From NCBI GenBank assembly GCA_026710435.1, contig JAPOQZ010000266.1:1-64000 (forward strand): a DNA stretch of 64,000 nt. Reading direction: 5' to 3'. Origin of the DNA: a bacterium. Its GTDB lineage: Bacteria; Actinomycetota; Acidimicrobiia; Spongiisociales; Spongiisociaceae. How positions within the stretch are numbered: the stretch's first letter is position 1; the number at the start of each line of letters is the position of its first letter. This document shows positions 18,060-27,613 of the stretch, one piece after another. The position numbers and the translations under genes are program-made. The notes beneath the pieces are model-generated. The model was not told the DNA's origin and did not search any database. It worked only from the letters and a program-made list of their open reading frames with translations.

Positions 18060-19591
18060 TAGGTGCCCAGCACTCCAGGGTTCATTATCCCGTTCGGGTC
18101 GAGGGTTTGTTTCAGGGACCGGACGTAGTCCGAATAGGTGTCGGAGACGTGACCCGCGAAGTCGTAGTAGCGCCCGATCTGGAAGTTGACGCTGCCATGA
18201 TCCTGGTAGATCTGCGCCACATCGTTACGGAAGTCGGAGGCGACCCTTCTAGCCTCGTCGAAACGTCCCCTGCGGCGGGTTATGCCTTTGAACAGTGCTT
18301 TGACCGCCATTCCTGAAGGTACCTTGCCGAGCATCTTCACGTTGCGGGGATCGAGTACGTAGGCCCTGCGAAGCGGGTCGAGTTCGTCCGGCCACACGAT
18401 GTTCGTCTCGACAAGTATCTGTCCCTTGACGGCGCACATAAGGTGGTAGTGATACACGTGCTCGCGTTCGAAGGCCTCCGCGTAGGTCTCGGCCAGCTTG
18501 TCGACCTTCTCGGTCAGTTCCAGCACCGCCGCGAAAGGCACGATGCCATGCACCGGGGCCCACACCTCACCGTTGACCGTTACCAGCGAGGAGGCTATAC
18601 CACCCACGAAACCCATGTACGGTTCGTCTCGCCACTTGCCTGCCAGTTCACCGGCCAGTTCCCGACCACCGTGCTGTTTCACGATGTCACGGATAGCGTC
18701 GGAATTGGCCGCCACTACCCCCGCATCCGTTCCCTCCGTGGAGGCGTGCAAGACCTCGGTGGCGCCGGCGAGGAAGGTGTATCCGGCCTTTATAAGGGAG
18801 TCGAGCCGCTTGCTGGACAGGTAGAAGACCTCGGTCGCCAGTCTCGAATGGGCTATCTCCGCCATACCTGCCAGGAGATCGCCCAGAGTGGGGAAGTCGA
18901 AACTCATCGATTGGTGGCCGTGGGGCTCGGGAATCAACTCCAGAGTGGCTTCCGTCTTGACCCCGAACGCTCCGCAGTCCCCGACGAACATACCGGTCAG
19001 GTCCGGCCCGTAGTAGCGGAAGTGACGCCACCCGTCGACATGGGCGCCCGAGCCGGTCCTTATCGCCTCGCCGGTCGGGGTCACCACCTCCAATCCGAGG
19101 AGCGAGTCACCGACGGTGCCGTATTTGCCGGATCCGTACCAGACGACGTTATTAGATATGCATCCGCCCAGCGTCGAACCCTCACCGGACAGCGGACCCC
19201 AGAACGCCATGCGGAGGCCACTGTCCTTTAGTGCCTTGTGAAGCTCCAACCACGTGCAGCCGGTCTGGGCGGTGATCGACATCGAGTCGGTGTCGATCTC
19301 GGTGATCGTGTTGAGCCGCGACGTGTCGAGCAGGATCCCGCCCGGGGTGATCGGTGTGTATCCGAGCGTGTAGGAAAGACCCCCGCCCCGAGGGTATACG
19401 GGCAGGGCTTGGTCGTTGGCAAGACGGACGACAGCGGCCACTTCCCCGGTCGTGGACGGCTGGACGACGAGGTCGGCCGAAGCCACCTCTCGCAGGCTCA
19501 GGTCGGTTCCGTAGTACGCCAGATCCTTCTTGGCAGCCGACACGTACCGGTGCCCGACGATCTGCTTCAGGTCGCTTTCCAGTTGCTTCAC
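18059..19591 (-). CDS. FAD-linked oxidase (GlcD/4-cresol dehydrogenase-type)
   Basis: VVQPSTTGEVAAVVRLANDQALPVYPRGGGLSYTLGYTPITPGGILLDTSRLN...GLRMAFWGPLSGEGSTLGGCISNNVVWYGSGKYG. Confidence 0.88.
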   Translation of the reverse strand: MKQLESDLKQIVGHRYVSAAKKDLAYYGTDLSLREVASADLVVQPSTTGEVAAVVRLANDQALPVYPRGGGLSYTLGYTPITPGGILLDTSRLNTITEIDTDSMSITAQTGCTWLELHKALKDSGLRMAFWGPLSGEGSTLGGCISNNVVWYGSGKYGTVGDSLLGLEVVTPTGEAIRTGSGAHVDGWRHFRYYGPDLTGMFVGDCGAFGVKTEATLELIPEPHGHQSMSFDFPTLGDLLAGMAEIAHSRLATEVFYLSSKRLDSLIKAGYTFLAGATEVLHASTEGTDAGVVAANSDAIRDIVKQHGGRELAGELAGKWRDEPYMGFVGGIASSLVTVNGEVWAPVHGIVPFAAVLELTEKVDKLAETYAEAFEREHVYHYHLMCAVKGQILVETNIVWPDELDPLRRAYVLDPRNVKMLGKVPSGMAVKALFKGITRRRGRFDEARRVASDFRNDVAQIYQDHGSVNFQIGRYYDFAGHVSDTYSDYVRSLKQTLDPNGIMNPGVLGT

Positions 19592-19650
19592 GACTCACCT
19601 CCCTCGGCGGGGTACCGGTTCCAATGAGACTACCGCCAACCGGGTGTCGA

Positions 19651-20577
19651 TCACCGTCCTAACAATTCGAAGGTCTCGGCCATCAGTTCCTCGTCCCATG
19701 CTCCGATGGCCTGGAGGTAGAACCGGCTGACACCCGCCTCGGCCAAGCGGGCCATCTGCTCCGCCACCTGGTCCGGGGTTCCGTGGGGTAGCGAGCACTC
19801 CGCGAAGCTGGCCTCCAGATCGTCGGGATCCATCCTCCGGTAGGCGGCGCCCTCCTCCAGCCTTTTCCGGTAGGTCGTCCGGTCCGACGCCACGATCGCG
19901 GTTCCCATCGCGCTTATCCGCACCGCTTCGGGCGAGCGCCCAGCGGCTACGGCGGCTTCCCTGGCCCGCTCGATCCGGATTTCGAGATCGTCGATCGGGA
20001 CCAGCAGGGCCAGGTTGTATTCGTCGGCGTAGGTCCCCCCCAGGTAAGGGGACCGCTTGGGGCCGAATCCCCCCACCATCAGCGGGAGATCCCCTGTCGG
20101 GGCCGGCTCGACAGGCTTCGCGTCAAGGTAGTAGTGCTTTCCCGAGAATCCGGGTGGGGCTTTGCCGAACGCGGCCCGCAGATAGCGAAGCGCCTCCTCC
20201 AAGCGTTCCCACCGCTCAGGCCAGGGCGGGTAGGGGATGCCGAATCGTCGGTGTTCCTCCTCCAGCCATCCGGTTCCCAAGCCCAGGGTGAAGCGACCGC
20301 CGGACATGTGGTCGATGGTCGCCGACTGCTTGGCGAGAACCGAGGGGTGACGGAAGGTGATCGGGCTGACGAGTACCACCAATTCGATGCGCTCGGTAGC
20401 TCGGGCGAGCCCGGCCAGGATGATAAGGGTGTCGTAGAGGCCAGCGTCCTTACCGGCCATGGTGTGCACCAGGTAGTGGTCCGCCCGAGCATACGCAGCC
20501 AAGCCCTGCTTCTCGGCCCATCGGGCCGCGGTGACCGCCAAGCTGTAATCACCGCCCACCTGTATTCCGAATTCCAT
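19651..20577 (-). CDS. LLM-class (F420-dependent type) oxidoreductase
   Basis: MEFGIQVGGDYSLAVTAARWAEKQGLAAYARADHYL...ELVVLVSPITFRHPSVLAKQSATIDHMSGGRFTLGLGTGWLEEEH. Confidence 0.9.
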   Translation of the reverse strand: MEFGIQVGGDYSLAVTAARWAEKQGLAAYARADHYLVHTMAGKDAGLYDTLIILAGLARATERIELVVLVSPITFRHPSVLAKQSATIDHMSGGRFTLGLGTGWLEEEHRRFGIPYPPWPERWERLEEALRYLRAAFGKAPPGFSGKHYYLDAKPVEPAPTGDLPLMVGGFGPKRSPYLGGTYADEYNLALLVPIDDLEIRIERAREAAVAAGRSPEAVRISAMGTAIVASDRTTYRKRLEEGAAYRRMDPDDLEASFAECSLPHGTPDQVAEQMARLAEAGVSRFYLQAIGAWDEELMAETFELLGR

Positions 20578-20886
20578 CCGACCCTCCGGCTGTGAGTCAT
20601 CAGCATCTGGGGGCTGATGCTACGGCAAAGGGAGAAGATCGGTTCCACCGACCGGTGGGGCAACCTCCATTCCTGTCATTCGGCGTCCTATTCGAGCGCA
20701 ACGCCGACACCTCTGCTAGGACCGCCTTGTACAGCAGCTCAATCGCAGTGGTGGCGTGGGCCGCAGAGTCCTCCCAGTCGCACTGCTCATCACACGCAAG
20801 GGCATGATGGGCTCGTGCGCTGCTACAGAGAGGCCGTGAACTCCTCGATCGTTTGGTCAGGTGACGAGACTCCTAGCCCTGATTCT

Positions 20887-21080
20887 TCATGCTTCCAGAC
20901 ACACCGACTGCAGCATGCCACATCAACCACATCATCGCGACCGGGCTGGGCTTCACCTAAGGGTGCAGGTCGCGCCGGGCCGATACGATACAATCGACGG
21001 GGCCGTTATCCCTGGTCAGAAGCAGATATCGACACGCCGTTCGCCCCAGTACAAACCCCCGCGTGAAAAATCGGGGCTAG
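20887..21080 (+). repeat. Dispersed repeat family 3, copy A
   Basis: catgcttccagacacaccg..gcagcatgccacatcaaccacatcatcgcgaccggg...ttatccctggtcagaagc...gtgaaaaatcggggctag. Shared with 39747.., 49970.. and 60671... Confidence 0.85.
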
Positions 21081-21246
21081 CCGAATACCTCTGGCTGCTC
21101 AGCTCTCCTATTCGCTCAAGCAGCTTGGTCAAGGGAGAAGTGGCACGACAGGCGATGTCGATCCTGGCCTGCCAGTCCAACTACTAAATCTGTATCAACT
21201 AGTAGGCTTTGTGCATTGATCTGAGTTTCCTCGAAGCTTGAGCTAC

Positions 21247-22584
21247 CTAGATGTCCCGCGTGAGGATGTCGACGAGTAGATCGGACGGGTAGAACCAGAA
21301 CTGACGACCAACGGTGTGGTGTTCCAGGAACTCGCGGGACTCTAGGTCGAGCAGATCTACCCGAGCCGTCTGGTAGGTGACGTTGTGGCTCGCACGGTGG
21401 CTTTCTATCGTGTAAGAGCCGTCCGGGTGGCGGAGAGCATGGCTCAACAGAGCCAGTTGGCGGTGGTTGAGGCCGGGGACCTTCCGGAGGACATGCTCGA
21501 CCGAACGGAGTTCGTCCGTCTTGCGTTCGAGATAGGCGAACAGGTGATCTATCGCCTTGCACAGCACATCGAGTTGATGCAGCAGGAAGTAGGTGAAGTC
21601 CGCATCGTCGGTCTCCACGTAAAGGAAGGCTCGGCCGTACTGGGCCGGCGCCTTCCGCAGGAGAGGTGAGATGGAGATGAACTCGGCCAGCCAGTAGTCC
21701 TGGCGCAGCAGTGATCGGTAGAACAGGGCTCGGGCGGTCCTACCGTTTCCGTCAACGAACGGATGAACGTATGCCAGGTAGAAGTGCAGAGCGATGGCCC
21801 GGATAACGGGGTGTACGAACGGTTGCTCGCCGACCGTGTTGCTCCACTCGACCAGGTCGCTGAGCAGGTTGTCGAGTTCTTCTGCGGGTGGAGGGCGGTG
21901 GAATACGACGTCTGGATCGTGTGGGTGGCCGATGTCGACCCGCTTGTCTCCTGGCTGCTGGAACCGTCCTGCGTGATCGGGGTTGGCCAGAGTTCCCTCA
22001 GTCACCGTGCGGTGGAGATCCTTGACCATCTCGATCGACAGAGGGAGCGTCAGGTCCTGGGTGATCTGCTGCATGGTGAGGTAGTTGTTGACGACCATGC
22101 GCTCGGCCCGGGTGCGGGGTCTCCTGCGTGACCGAAGGAGGACCTTGGCCTCGCGTCTCGTGGTAGCAGCCCCCTCCAGAAGGCTCGATCCTATGGCCTC
22201 TTCCATCAGCGAGGTGACTACGTACCGGTCACGGGTGGCCGGGTTGGTGATCGCGTCCGGCGCCTCGACCCAACCGGCGGCATGCCGGTCGATCTTGTGG
22301 ATCATCTCCTGGGCTTCATCGGTGAGGATGTAGTCGAACCTCCGTCCGTTCACATCCGTGAACGGCAACTGCTTGCGTCCTGCGGCCCGCGCAACCTTGA
22401 GTGCAAGCCACCACTCCTCGACCGAGAGGCCATCGGGCGATGGACGCCACCGGAGTTCGTCCCAATGAAGGTAACGACCGCCAACCGTGGAAGCACCGAT
22501 GTGCTTCAGAACCGCCGAGGACCGCTCCGGGGGCAGTTGGGCGATCAGGGTCTGTACCGAAGGAGCGCTCTGAGGGACCTTCAC
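21247..22584 (-). CDS. Fic family protein (AMPylase-type)
   Basis: Fic core HPFVDGNGRTARALFY. Upstream putative inhibitory helix SSLLEGAATTRREAK ([S/T]xxxE[G/N]). Confidence 0.92.
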   Translation of the reverse strand: MKVPQSAPSVQTLIAQLPPERSSAVLKHIGASTVGGRYLHWDELRWRPSPDGLSVEEWWLALKVARAAGRKQLPFTDVNGRRFDYILTDEAQEMIHKIDRHAAGWVEAPDAITNPATRDRYVVTSLMEEAIGSSLLEGAATTRREAKVLLRSRRRPRTRAERMVVNNYLTMQQITQDLTLPLSIEMVKDLHRTVTEGTLANPDHAGRFQQPGDKRVDIGHPHDPDVVFHRPPPAEELDNLLSDLVEWSNTVGEQPFVHPVIRAIALHFYLAYVHPFVDGNGRTARALFYRSLLRQDYWLAEFISISPLLRKAPAQYGRAFLYVETDDADFTYFLLHQLDVLCKAIDHLFAYLERKTDELRSVEHVLRKVPGLNHRQLALLSHALRHPDGSYTIESHRASHNVTYQTARVDLLDLESREFLEHHTVGRQFWFYPSDLLVDILTRDI

Positions 22585-22814
22585 GTCTCTAGATCCTCCT
22601 GCATTTACTAATTACATCTAGTTTAGTAGACAGAGCACCCATGATCTACTTATTCTTTTCTATTAGTACTGTTTACCTAGTTGATCGTGGTCGGTCTGCG
22701 TTGCGGGCGGCGCGCTCTGGACCGCCATCCACGCCTCTGGCTGCTTCCTGCCTCCTCAACGTACCCTGCGGGTACGCCTTCGTCGGCAAGTCCTTGCCAT
22801 AGACGCCGCTTGCG

Positions 22815-23045
22815 GCGCCATATCCCACCGCCGCCCCACAGACCAACCACGGGAGCCGTGGTTCCAAACGACTGTGCGTAGCGTGAACCCGCCCTAGCCC
22901 CGACTTTTCGTGCGGGGGCTTGGACTGGGCGAGCAGTGGCGTGGGATATGAGCTTCTGACCAGGGACTACGGCCATCTCCACAGTCCCGTCTCGGCCCCC
23001 CGGCACTGGGGACCACCACATCATCGCAGCAACCCCCCACAAACA
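22815..23045 (-). repeat. Dispersed repeat family 3, copy B (extended and divergent)
   Basis: The reverse complement shares ccctggtcagaagctcatatcccac and cacgaaaagtcggggctag with the other copies. Continues into SRYAQ..G..APVVGL, shared with 28735..28805. Confidence 0.7.
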
Positions 23046-23171
23046 GGGCACCTTCAGTATGAGTGAATCAGGGCTAGTTTGTGGTCCGAGGGCTGTCGGA
23101 CTTCGAATGGTCTCGGGATCCGGCTCCTACAATCAGCTTCGGTCTTGAGGAAATCTCGACGGGAGGACCAC

Positions 23172-24044
23172 GTGCAGAGCGGTGCCGAACCACATCTCGC
23201 CCCTCGGCCGCTCGTGATCGACCCGTCGGTCAACTTCCGGCCCTCCACACGGCTCGGCCGGTACGGATACTTCGGGATGGACGACTCGGTCGGTGGGGGG
23301 AGCGCCGAGTTCTTCCTCGAGATGATGGAGGAAGGCGGGGTCGACATGGCCGGCATCATCGCCAACCGGGCGGCGGACGGCGTCGGCGGGGAGGAGATGG
23401 GCAACCATGTCGACCGGGTCTCTCCGCTGCTCGAGTCCCATCCCGACCGGTTCTTCGGATGGGTCGGAATCAATCCTCTCCTGGGAATGGAGACCATCCG
23501 CTACATCCGGTACGGCATCGAGACGCTGGGTTTCACAGGTGTTCATGTTTACCCGCATTGGTTCGGGCTCGACATCAACCATCGCCGCTACTACCCCGTC
23601 TACTCGTTGTGCGCCGAACTGGGTGTCCCTATTGCCATGCAGGTCGGAAGCCAGTCGATGCGGTCGAGGGCGAAGCTGGTGGCCACCCCGGAGATGGTCG
23701 ACGATGTGGCGTTCGACTTTCCCGAGTTGACCTTCGTGGCCATCCACAACGGTTGGCCCTACGAGCGGGAGACGGTCATGCTCGCCAAGAACTACGAGAA
23801 CGTGTACATCCTGGCCGACGGGCACCCGCCCCGCACGTGGCCGCCCGACATCATCGACTACATCACCGAGGCGCAGTGGTGGAACCGGGACGGGTCGCGG
23901 AAGGTCATGTGGGGCACCGACTGGCCGGTGCAGCGGATGAAGGAGTCGCTCGACGAGGTGCGAGGTCTGGGGCTCCCAGACGATGTGTACAGCAGGCTGG
24001 TCGGCGGCAACGCGGTGCAGATTCTTGGGCTGGGAGCGGGATAG
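23172..24044 (+). CDS. Amidohydrolase-family (TIM-barrel) protein
   Basis: GTG start; GFTGVHVYPHWFGLDINHRRYYPVYSLCAELGVPIAMQVGSQ...VMWGTDWPVQRMKESLDEVRGLGL. Confidence 0.85.
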   Translation: MQSGAEPHLAPRPLVIDPSVNFRPSTRLGRYGYFGMDDSVGGGSAEFFLEMMEEGGVDMAGIIANRAADGVGGEEMGNHVDRVSPLLESHPDRFFGWVGINPLLGMETIRYIRYGIETLGFTGVHVYPHWFGLDINHRRYYPVYSLCAELGVPIAMQVGSQSMRSRAKLVATPEMVDDVAFDFPELTFVAIHNGWPYERETVMLAKNYENVYILADGHPPRTWPPDIIDYITEAQWWNRDGSRKVMWGTDWPVQRMKESLDEVRGLGLPDDVYSRLVGGNAVQILGLGAG

Positions 24045-24823
24045 TGGACCTCGGATTGGACGGGCGTGTTGTTGCCGTCGCGGGCGCCGGGATCGGCATC
24101 GGCAGGGCGGTGGCGCTAGAGGTAGCGCGGGGCGGGGCCGCGGTGGTGGTCGGCGCTCGGGATCGTGAGGCCTTGCTCGAAGTCACCGGTGCGGTACGAG
24201 CCTTGGGCGGCCAGGCTGGCGCAGCGGTCGGAGATCTCGCAACGGATCGGGGAGTGAACGAGTTGGCCCGGGCAGCGGTTGAAACCTTCGGGAGGCTGGA
24301 CGGTCTGGTCTGCTGCGTCGGATCGACTCCTCTCGGTGACTTCTCGGCTGTGACCGACGGCCAATGGCAGCAGGCCTTCGAGATGAAGATGCTGGCGACC
24401 ATCAGGGCGATCAGAGCGGCTCGCCCTCACCTGGCGCTGAGCGGTGACGGTCGGGTGGTGGTGATCACCGGTAACGCTTCCCGTGTTCGCTTTCCCTTCC
24501 TCCTCACGTCCACCGTCATGAACTCGGGGCTTGAGAGCCTGGTGTCGTCTCTGGCCGGCCAACTCGCCGGTGACGGGATCGCCATCAACGCGGTGTCGCC
24601 GGGTCCCGTCGACACGAGGCGGTACGAAGGGCTGGTCGAGGCGGTGGCGGTCCACGCGGACCTGGATCCGTCGTCGGCCCGCCGGAGTATCGAGGCCTCC
24701 ATCCCGACCGGGCGGATCAACCAGCCCGAAGAGGTGGCCCGCCTGGTCGCCTACCTCGTCTCACCCGCCGCGGCCTCGGTCACCGGGGCCACCTACGTGA
24801 TCGACGGCGGCCAGAGCTGTTGA
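24044..24823 (+). CDS. Short-chain dehydrogenase/reductase
   Basis: LDGRVVAVAGAGIGIGRAVALEVARGGAAVVVGARD; C-terminal TGATYVIDGGQS. GTG start overlaps the previous stop. Confidence 0.9.
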   Translation: MDLGLDGRVVAVAGAGIGIGRAVALEVARGGAAVVVGARDREALLEVTGAVRALGGQAGAAVGDLATDRGVNELARAAVETFGRLDGLVCCVGSTPLGDFSAVTDGQWQQAFEMKMLATIRAIRAARPHLALSGDGRVVVITGNASRVRFPFLLTSTVMNSGLESLVSSLAGQLAGDGIAINAVSPGPVDTRRYEGLVEAVAVHADLDPSSARRSIEASIPTGRINQPEEVARLVAYLVSPAAASVTGATYVIDGGQSC

Positions 24824-24919
24824 TGCGGCGAGGAGTGCCGGCCAACTGCCGAAGCTCTGCATCCGGGAACAACGACACCAATCCGTCCGTGTGCCAGGTA
24901 GAACGCCTCCCACAAGACA

Positions 24920-25129
24920 TCACGGAAGCCGGGACAGAATGATGGACACGGCGACGGCCATCGCGCCCAGGAGAATGCTCCCGAGACCAAGGAGAATGCC
25001 CACAATCCACATGGTCTGGCGGAAGATCGTTTGCTCAACTCCCCGCAACGCCTCAGAGAGGTCACCTCGCACTTCTGCCTGGCGCGCTTCATCCTTGGCA
25101 TCCACTAGTGACTCGGAGACGACGACCAT
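24920..25129 (-). CDS. Small coiled-coil/transmembrane protein
   Basis: MVVVSESLVDAKDEARQAEVRGDLSEALRGVEQTIFRQTMWIVGILLGLGSILLGAMAVAVSIIL. Shares SESLVDAKD with 1873..2145. Confidence 0.6.
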   Translation of the reverse strand: MVVVSESLVDAKDEARQAEVRGDLSEALRGVEQTIFRQTMWIVGILLGLGSILLGAMAVAVSIILSRLP

Positions 25130-25198
25130 CGCACCTCCCTCGGTATCTTTGACATGGATAGTCCGGTAGTTCAGTACAGAGAAGTTAACGATAGCTGT

Positions 25199-26743
25199 CT
25201 ATCCGGAGAAGAAGTGCTCCCGCAGGTTGCGCTTCAACACCTTCATGCCGGCGTTTCGAGGTAGCGCGTCGATCGTCTCGTAGCGTCGGGGGAGCTTGTA
25301 ACGGGCCAGCTGCGAGCGGCACAAACCGTCCAGTTGGTCCACCGGGAGTGGTTCCCCGGGGCGGGTGACGATCACCGCGGTTACCTGTTCGCCCCACCGC
25401 TCGGAGGGGAGCCCGATAACGGCGACGTCGAGGACCGCCGGGTGCCGCAGCAGCACTTCCTCGACATCTCGGGGGTAGATGTTGGCGCCGCCCGAGATGA
25501 TCATGTCCTTTTTGCGATCGACGATGTAGTAGTAGTTCTCGTCGTCGACCATCGCCAGGTCGCCGGCCGAGAAGAATCCGTCTTCGGTGGTCGACTCGGC
25601 AGTGGCTTCCGGATTCTTGTAGTACCCGTTCATCAGGTAGGGGGAGCGTGAGTACAGTTCGCCGATCTCTCCGGGACCCACCTGGTTCCCGTCTTCGTCC
25701 ACGACCCGCACCTCGGTCATGAACCACGCCGGACCTACGCACCTTTCCTTCCGCATGATGTCGGGTGGCCTCAGGTTGGTGACGATGGCCGCCTCGGTCG
25801 ATCCGTAGAGTTCGTGCAGACCGACATCGGGGAACATCCCGTGCACCCACTCCTTGAGCGCCTGCGGGAGGGGCGCGGCGTTGAAGTAGATCACTTCCAG
25901 AGAGGACGTATCGAAGGACGAGATGGTGTCCTCACCGAGGGAACGGACTATGGCTGCGTGGGTAGGAACGAGGAACACGCTGTGAGGTCGGTCCCGCTCG
26001 ATCATCGACAGCAGGCCTTCCGGATCGAAGGCCCGGAGCATGGAAACGGTGCCTCCCGTGTGAACCGCCGCGTATGCGAAGGCGAACCCCGCCCCGTGGT
26101 ACATGGGAGCCACCGCGATGGTGCGCCTTCCCGGCCCCAGGCCCCACTCCAGTGCGGTTGCGTAGAAGGTCAGGGTCCGGGAACGATGGCTGATGACCAC
26201 TCCCTTGGGATTCCCGGTCGTGCCGGACGTGTAGGCGATGGCGAAGGGATCGGTCTCCGCCACGGGGATCCGCGGGTCGGTGCTCCCCGTAGTCCGGAGG
26301 GCATCCTCGTAACTCGACCCGACCTGTTCCCCTCCCATCGACAGCACGATCGCCGGGTCCTGGGACTCGATCGCATCAGCGGCGCTGGGGGCCAGCGAGT
26401 CATCGAGGATAAGGGCCCGTGCATCCGAGTGGTCGAAGATGAAGTCGACCTCCGGCGCCGGGGACCGCGGGTTCAGGGGGATCATCACCATGCCCGCCTT
26501 GGCGATACCGGCTGCCACCTCGCAGTACTCGAGCCGGTTGCCGCTCAGGAAACCGACGTGGTCGCCGGGTCGGAGGCCGGCTCCGATCAGGACGTTGGCG
26601 ACTCGGTTGGACCGTTCATCGAGTTCGGCATACGTCTGGGCCCGGTCGCCGTCGATCACCGCGGTGGCGCTCGGTGTGGCGATCGCGAACTCACGGATAC
26701 CGTTAGCTATGTGGAGGTCCGCGCCTCTGGGAAGTATTGCCAT
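25199..26743 (-). CDS. AMP-dependent acyl-CoA synthetase/ligase
   Basis: AIAYTSGTTGNPKGVVISHRS; LYGSTEAAIVTN; YYYIVDRKKDMIISGGANIYPRDVEEVL. Confidence 0.95.
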   Translation of the reverse strand: MAILPRGADLHIANGIREFAIATPSATAVIDGDRAQTYAELDERSNRVANVLIGAGLRPGDHVGFLSGNRLEYCEVAAGIAKAGMVMIPLNPRSPAPEVDFIFDHSDARALILDDSLAPSAADAIESQDPAIVLSMGGEQVGSSYEDALRTTGSTDPRIPVAETDPFAIAYTSGTTGNPKGVVISHRSRTLTFYATALEWGLGPGRRTIAVAPMYHGAGFAFAYAAVHTGGTVSMLRAFDPEGLLSMIERDRPHSVFLVPTHAAIVRSLGEDTISSFDTSSLEVIYFNAAPLPQALKEWVHGMFPDVGLHELYGSTEAAIVTNLRPPDIMRKERCVGPAWFMTEVRVVDEDGNQVGPGEIGELYSRSPYLMNGYYKNPEATAESTTEDGFFSAGDLAMVDDENYYYIVDRKKDMIISGGANIYPRDVEEVLLRHPAVLDVAVIGLPSERWGEQVTAVIVTRPGEPLPVDQLDGLCRSQLARYKLPRRYETIDALPRNAGMKVLKRNLREHFFSG

Positions 26744-26816
26744 TTCACCTCACAGCGTCGTCAAAACAGACTACCGAAGCCGTGGTGTCATCCGAGTTGG
26801 CAGCGGGCTCGAAGCT

Positions 26817-27581
26817 TCACTGCGGTGGCGGGAGTTCGTATCCGTCCACAGGTTCGTAGGTGTTGCCGATCGGTCCCCGTACGATCACGAAGAACATGCA
26901 CCCGTCCACCGAGTGCATAGGTCCGTGCACGTCTTCGGGAGGGTGAGCCAGGTAGGCCCCCTCGGTCATCTTTCCGAACGTGGTGTCGATCGTTCCTTCC
27001 AGGATGTAGACCTCCTCCGAGAAGGTGTGCCATTCCGTGTATGGGCTGATCCATTGCGGCAGCAGGCCGTTGATGGATGCTCCCTGCTGGGCGCCGGGGT
27101 CGTTCCGCAGCGCTTTGCGGGAGGCCCCGGCCGGAAAGTCGTCGAACCGAGGCGACTCCCATGGGACCTTCCGGATGTCCACGTAGGACACGTCTCGTTC
27201 GGGCTGGAACATGGGGCCGGGCCGATCGGACGGATGCCAGTGGGGGGTCTCGGTGAATGAAGCGAAGACAACGGTGCCGGCGGCGGTGCGTATCGGCTCC
27301 CGGAGCTTCCCGGCCGGGTGGAAGGCGTAGCAGTGAGGGTGTAACGTCCGGTCGCCCCAGGTCATCTCGCCCTCGAGGTAGAAGAGGTCCTCGTCCGAAG
27401 AGTTGTAGCCGGTCTCACGCCGCTCGAAGCCAGGTGGAAACTCGACGATGGCCGTTACTCCACCGGTGTCAGCGTCCCGGCTGAGGGGCTTCATCCGGAC
27501 GGGCTTGTTGCCACCTGGCAGGTCCAGTTCTACCCAGGCGATGTCGTCGACGTGGATGAAGTCGATGTGCGGACGAGCCAT
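26817..27581 (-). CDS. Cupin-domain protein (DUF4437-like)
   Basis: FERRETGYNSSDEDLFYLEGEMTWGDRTLHPHCYAFHPAGKLREPI...WHTFSEEVYILEGTIDTTFGKMTEGAYLAHPPEDVHGPM. Confidence 0.75.
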   Translation of the reverse strand: MARPHIDFIHVDDIAWVELDLPGGNKPVRMKPLSRDADTGGVTAIVEFPPGFERRETGYNSSDEDLFYLEGEMTWGDRTLHPHCYAFHPAGKLREPIRTAAGTVVFASFTETPHWHPSDRPGPMFQPERDVSYVDIRKVPWESPRFDDFPAGASRKALRNDPGAQQGASINGLLPQWISPYTEWHTFSEEVYILEGTIDTTFGKMTEGAYLAHPPEDVHGPMHSVDGCMFFVIVRGPIGNTYEPVDGYELPPPQ

Positions 27582-27613
27582 AGTGGTTCCTTCCTCCTTA
27601 CTGGTGAGAAATC

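Noticed and set aside
23081-24043. N-terminal ~320 aa of ORF 23081..24823 (+)
   Set aside because: Overlaps the amidohydrolase in another frame and has low-complexity Arg/Gly composition. Only the SDR part from the GTG at 24044 is supported.
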